Part shown: positions 59,497 through 64,000 of the stretch, one piece after another
How positions within the stretch are numbered: the first letter of the stretch is position 1
Layout: each line of letters begins with the position of its first letter
Source of the DNA: Planococcus citri
Taxonomy: Eukaryota; Arthropoda; Insecta; Hemiptera; Pseudococcidae
Direction: 5' to 3'
DNA length: 64,000 nt
NCBI RefSeq assembly: GCF_950023065.1
Contig: NC_088678.1
Location: forward strand, 28,882,580-28,946,579
Notes under the pieces: model-generated
What the model was told of the DNA's origin: nothing
Database searches by the model: none
What the model saw: only the letters and a program-made list of their open reading frames with translations
Position numbers and translations under genes: made by a program

Positions 59497-62099
59497 TTCA
59501 ATCAATTTAGGGGATTGAAAATCGAGTACATACATACGAAGTAAGCAAAACGCACAAATCATCTTGCAATCAGCGAATAGCTAAGGACTTGTGCTGGGTT
59601 TGCGGCGTATCTGATTTCTCCCCTTCAGACGACTCGACATGTTGAACATGAAGTACATGTATGATGTAAATTTTAGTTTCTAATTTCATTGGATATAGGT
59701 ACAATTTTTGGAAAGTGCATCTTTCAAAATTTGCCAGAGGCTTGAGAACTTTTCATAATGATTCAAAACTGTTTCCAAATGATTAGGGGGTTGAAAATTG
59801 AGTACATACTCATACTAAATTTAAACTTTCTAGATGAATTTGTTGAAATCTTGGTTTTTCCCATTTTTGGCCCATTAATTTTCCAAAATTACCCAAAAAT
59901 TCAAAAAAATCACTTCAACTTCTGAAATTTTGGCTTTGGCTAAGGATGTATCTTTGTACATTGCCTTTTGGATTTAGGATTGCCTCGTTCAAAAAATTTT
60001 CTGCCAGTTGCGATACCTCCCTTTTTATAAGTAGAACCATACCTAATTATATCAAATAAGCCAAAAGCACAAACTATCTTGCAATTAGCGAATAGCTGAT
60101 AACTTGTTCTGTGGTGTAAGAGTGCGAGCGACTTTTTGTTACCTTCAGACGACTCGACATGTTGAACTAGAAGTACCTATGTATAAAGTAAATTTTAGTT
60201 TTCTGATTTCATTGGATAAAATTTTTAGAAAGTTAAACTTTCAAAAATTTGCCGGATGCTTGGTTGAAATGTTGGTTCTTCCCCTTTCTTGACGTATTGA
60301 TTTTCAAAAATCATCAACTTCTGAAATTTTGGCTGGTGATGTGTCTTTGTATGCTCTTTGGATTTAGCATTGTCTGGCGCAAACAATTTTCTGCCAGTTG
60401 CGATACCTCCTTTTTTATATGTAGGACCATACATACATATATTAAGTAAGCAAAATGCACAAACTATCTTGCAATCAGCGATAACTGATAACTTGTTCAG
60501 TGGTGTATGGGGGCTGTATTGTTTCCTTAGGCGACTTGACATTTTGAACTTGAGCTGCTGTATGAAATTAATTTCAGTTTTTAATTTTATTGGATGAAAT
60601 TTTTGGAAAGTTCAACTTTCAAAAATTTTCCAAGATCTCGATAACTTCTCAAAATGATTCGAAACTGTTTTCAATCGATTTAGGTGGGTGAAAATCAAAT
60701 GGATACCAAATTTAAACTTTCTAGAGGAATTTGTTGAAATTTTGGTTTTTCCCATTTTTGGCCCATTGATTTTCTAAAATTACCCAAAAAGCTAAAAATT
60801 CACTCCAACTTCTGAAATTTTGGCTTGTAATGTATCTTTGTACATTGCTCGTTGGATTTAGGAATATCTGGTTCAAAAAATTTTCTGCCAGTTGCGATAC
60901 CTCCATTTTTATATATATGTAGAACCATACCAAATTATATCAAATGAGCCAAAAGCACAAACTATCTTACAATCAGCGAATACAAGTAGTTGAGGACTTC
61001 TTCTGTAGCTGTTCGTGTAGGCTGTTTTATCGCATTTGTTTCCTTCAGACGACACGACATGTTGAACTTGAAGTACTGTATGAAGTAAATTTCAGTTTTC
61101 TATTTCAGAATAACATTTTTGGGTAGTTCAACTTTCAAAAATTTTCCGAGGGCTCAATAACTTCTCAAAACGATTCCGAAACTGTTTTCAATCGATTTAA
61201 GCGGGTGAAAATCGGGTACATACCTTCAAACTTTCTACCTAGATGAATTTGTTGAAATTTTGGTTTTTTCCTTATTTTTGGCCTATTGATTTTCAAAAAT
61301 TAGGCTACACCTTTAACTAATGAAATTTTGGCTATGTGATGTATCTTTGTATGATCTTTGGATTTAGGATTATCTGGTTCAAAAAAATTGTCTGCCAGTT
61401 GCGATACCTCCATTTTTATATGTAGAACCAATATTATATCAAGTTGGCAAAATGGACAAACTATCTTGCAATCAGCGATTAACTGATAACTTGTTCTGTG
61501 ATGGATTGACCTCGTCGTTTCGTTTTGTTACCTTCACATACCTCGACATTTTGAACTTGAAGTACTGTGTGAAATAAATTGTAGTTTTATAATTTCATTG
61601 GATAAAATGTTTGGAAAGTTCAACTTTCAAAAATTTTCCGCAAGCTCGAGAACTTCTCAAAACGATTCGAAACTATTTCCAATCGATTTAGGCGGGTGAA
61701 AATCGAGTACCTACCGAATTTAATCTTTCTATGGATGAATTTGTTTAAATTTTGGTTTTTCCCATTTTTGGTCTATTGATTTTCAATACTTGTAATTATA
61801 CTTCAAATTCTGAAATTTTGGCTAATGATGTATCCTCGTATGCTCTTTGGATTTAGGATTATCTGGTTCAAAAAATTGTCTGCCAGTTGCGATACCTTTC
61901 TTTTTATATGTGAAACCATATATCAAATAAGCAAGAAATACAAACCTATCTGGCAATCAGCGAATAGATGAGGACTACGTAATTGCTCTATGGTGTGTCA
62001 GTGATGTATCTTTGTATGCTCTTTGGATTTAGGCTTCTCTGGTTCGAAAAATTTTCTGTCAGTTACGATACCATTCCTCTTTATGAAATCATATATCGA

Positions 62100-62760
62100 T
62101 GAATTTCAAATGAAACTATATATTGAATAAAAAAAGTTTCATGATGTGACTTTTTTATTTACTTGTTTATTTATTTATTTTTGGTCTTTCAATTCTCAAT
62201 TTTTTACAATGTGGATGCAACTTTCAATGAGCTGTTTTCTTCGTATTTGTTGTCAGAATTCAACTTGTAGACAACATTACACCAAAAATTCAAAGTTTTG
62301 AAGCTACGTTGGACGAATCCAATATTTTTGGATATAGCATGTTCTAAAATTATGAAACTTACGAAATCGTAATTTTGAATGGTAAAGGTGAAGAGTTCTT
62401 TTCAAATTTTCACGAATTTTTGCAAATTCACGAAAAACAACAACCAGAACCTCATTTTCAAAAAACTCGAAACTGATTGCTAGAAAACCAATTCAAAAAT
62501 CGTAACCAGAATCGTATGAAAATATTATCAAATAAATACTATACAACTATGTATTTAAAAAATAAATGAAACTTCTATCACATAAATAATATGTGGCCAT
62601 TGTTTGCAATTTGCAACCATCAATCCGTCAATCATCCACTGTAACGGTTGAGGTCAAGGGTATTATGTTGGGGCTTGGGGCTGGCCCTCAGAAGCAGTCC
62701 GTGAAAAAATTAACGATTACTTAGTGTTGCTTGCCCTATTCAACTTTTACACTTTTTCCA
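62100..62760. other. Foreign block interrupting the array
   Basis: Array similarity stops after about 62090 and resumes at GTTGCGATACCTCCC near 62770. The block contains TATTTATTTATTTATTT near 62160 and a GC-richer stretch GGGGCTTGGGGCTGGCCCTC at about 62670. No inverted ends or target duplication found. Confidence 0.5.
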
Positions 62761-64000
62761 TCTCCAAGTAAGTTGCGATACCTCCCTTTTCATATGTAGA
62801 ACCATATCAAATATAAGCAAAAAACACGAACTAACTTGCAATCAGCGAATAGCTGAAGACTTGTTCTGTACACTCGGCATGGTGAATTTGAAGTACTGTT
62901 TGAAGTAAATTTCATTTTTATAATTTCATTGGATAAAATTTTTGGGAAGTTCAACTTTCAAGAATTTGTCGATGGCTCGATAACTTCTCAAAACGATTCG
63001 AAACTGTTTTCAATCAATTTAAGAGATTTGAAAATCGAGTACCTACCAAATTTAATCTTTCTATGGATGAATTTGTTGAAATTTTGTTGTTTTTTTTCAT
63101 TTTTGGTCTATTGATTTTCAATAATTACACTTCAACTTGTGAAATTTTGGCTAGTGATGTATCTTCAAATGCTCTTTGGATTTAGGATTATCTGGTTCAA
63201 AAAATTTTCGGCCAGATGCGATAGGTACCTCCCTTTTTAATGTATAGAACCATATATCAAATAAGCAAAATGCACAAACTATCTTGCAATCAGCGAATAG
63301 TTGAGAGGACTTGTTCTGTATTGTGTGATTGGTCCAGTTGAAATGTCACCTTTAGACGACTCGACATGTACTGTACAAAGTAACTTTTAGTTTTCTAATT
63401 TCATTGGATTCAATTTTGGAACGTTCAATTTTCAAAAACTTGCCAGAGACTCGATAACTTCTCAAAACGATTTGAAACTCTTTTCAATCGATTTAGAGGA
63501 TTGAAAATCGAGTACATACTAAATTTAAACTTTCTAGATGAATTTGTTGAAATTTTGATTTTTCCTATTTTTGCACCATTGATTTTCAAAAACTACTCAA
63601 AAATCCAAAAATTCACTTCAACTTCTGAAATTTTGATTAATGTTGTATTTATGTATGCTCTTTGGATTTGGGCTTGTTTGGTTCAAAACATTTTCTGCCA
63701 GTTGCGATACCTCCCTTTTTATGTATAGGACCATACATATGTACATACGTACATATTATCAAGTAAGCAAAATGCACAAACTATCTTACAATCAGCGATA
63801 GCTGGTAACTTGTTCTGTGGTGGATGGGCCGATTCGTTGTACTTGACATGTTGAAATTAAAGCACTGTATGAAGTAAATTTCAGTTTTACAATTTCATTG
63901 GATAAAATTGTTGGGAAGTTCAACTTTCAAAAATTTGCCGAAAGCTTGATAACTTCTCAAAACGATTCGAAACTGTTTTCAATCGATTTAGGCGGGTGAA

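Larger units (their letters stand above)
58130..64000 (+). repeat. Tandem array of about 500-bp units derived from the FB1 right arm
   Basis: About ten diverged units, anchored by CTATCTTGCAATCAGCGA-like blocks at about 58172, 59562, 60079, 60469, 60964, 61464, 61947, 62834, 63272 and 63784. Each unit runs in order through the anchor, CTTGTTCTGTGGTGG, GACGACTCGACATGTTGAAC, TTTCATTGGATAAAAT, CTCAAAACGATTCGAAACTG, TTTCAATCGATTTAGGCGGG, CTTTGGATTTAGGATTATCT and TTTTCTGCCAGTTGCGATAC. Spacing varies from about 390 to 515 bp; one longer gap contains a foreign block and one a LINE. The array runs off the window end. The short open frames in it are repeat-derived. Confidence 0.92.

Noticed and set aside
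58130..64000. CRISPR-like array
   Set aside because: The unit is about 500 bp, diverged and AT-rich, without short regular repeats or unique spacers; it is a satellite-like array in animal DNA.

Overview
The window looks like intergenic or intronic DNA from an animal nuclear genome, most likely an arthropod. It is AT-rich, with long A and T tracts, many TACCTA/TAGGTA words and dense short palindromic transposons, but it has no long intact reading frame. A hemipteran such as a mealybug or aphid is plausible from the texture, but the sequence does not prove it. I found no intact protein-coding gene, no rRNA, no convincing tRNA and no CRISPR array.

Layout: 0-5.2 kb carries two copies of one MITE and a strong hairpin. 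10.6-11.5 kb holds a direct duplication. 14.5-18.7 kb is a broken tandem repeat interrupted by two hAT-like elements, and a third hAT-like foldback lies at 20.0-20.6 kb. 22.5-23.3 kb is the first copy of a large foldback family, here called FB1. 27.6-28.7 kb is a decayed LINE. 31.7-32.8 kb is a TA-flanked, possibly pogo-like element. 34.8-35.4 and 43.2-43.8 kb are two more hAT-like elements. 39.3-40.0 and 54.0-54.7 kb are degenerate coding-like tracts. 40.9-41.2 kb is a short element with 26-bp perfect inverted ends. 50.3-52.3 kb is a decayed LINE split by a palindromic tandem insertion. 48.1-49.1, 52.8-53.6 and 56.9-58.1 kb are further FB1 copies. From about 58.1 kb to the window end there is a tandem array of roughly 500-bp units made of one arm of FB1, itself invaded by a LINE that is in turn invaded by a pogo/Tigger-like MITE.

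Between the repeats lie about ten segments of 0.6-2.5 kb that are richer in CpG, poor in repeats and marked by TCG/CGA runs and pyrimidine tracts. They are the best candidates for host regulatory or transcribed sequence, but nothing in them identifies a product.

The main story is transposon biology. At least eight distinct non-autonomous inverted-repeat families are present, several with target-site duplications readable directly in the window. One large foldback repeat appears to have seeded a satellite array.
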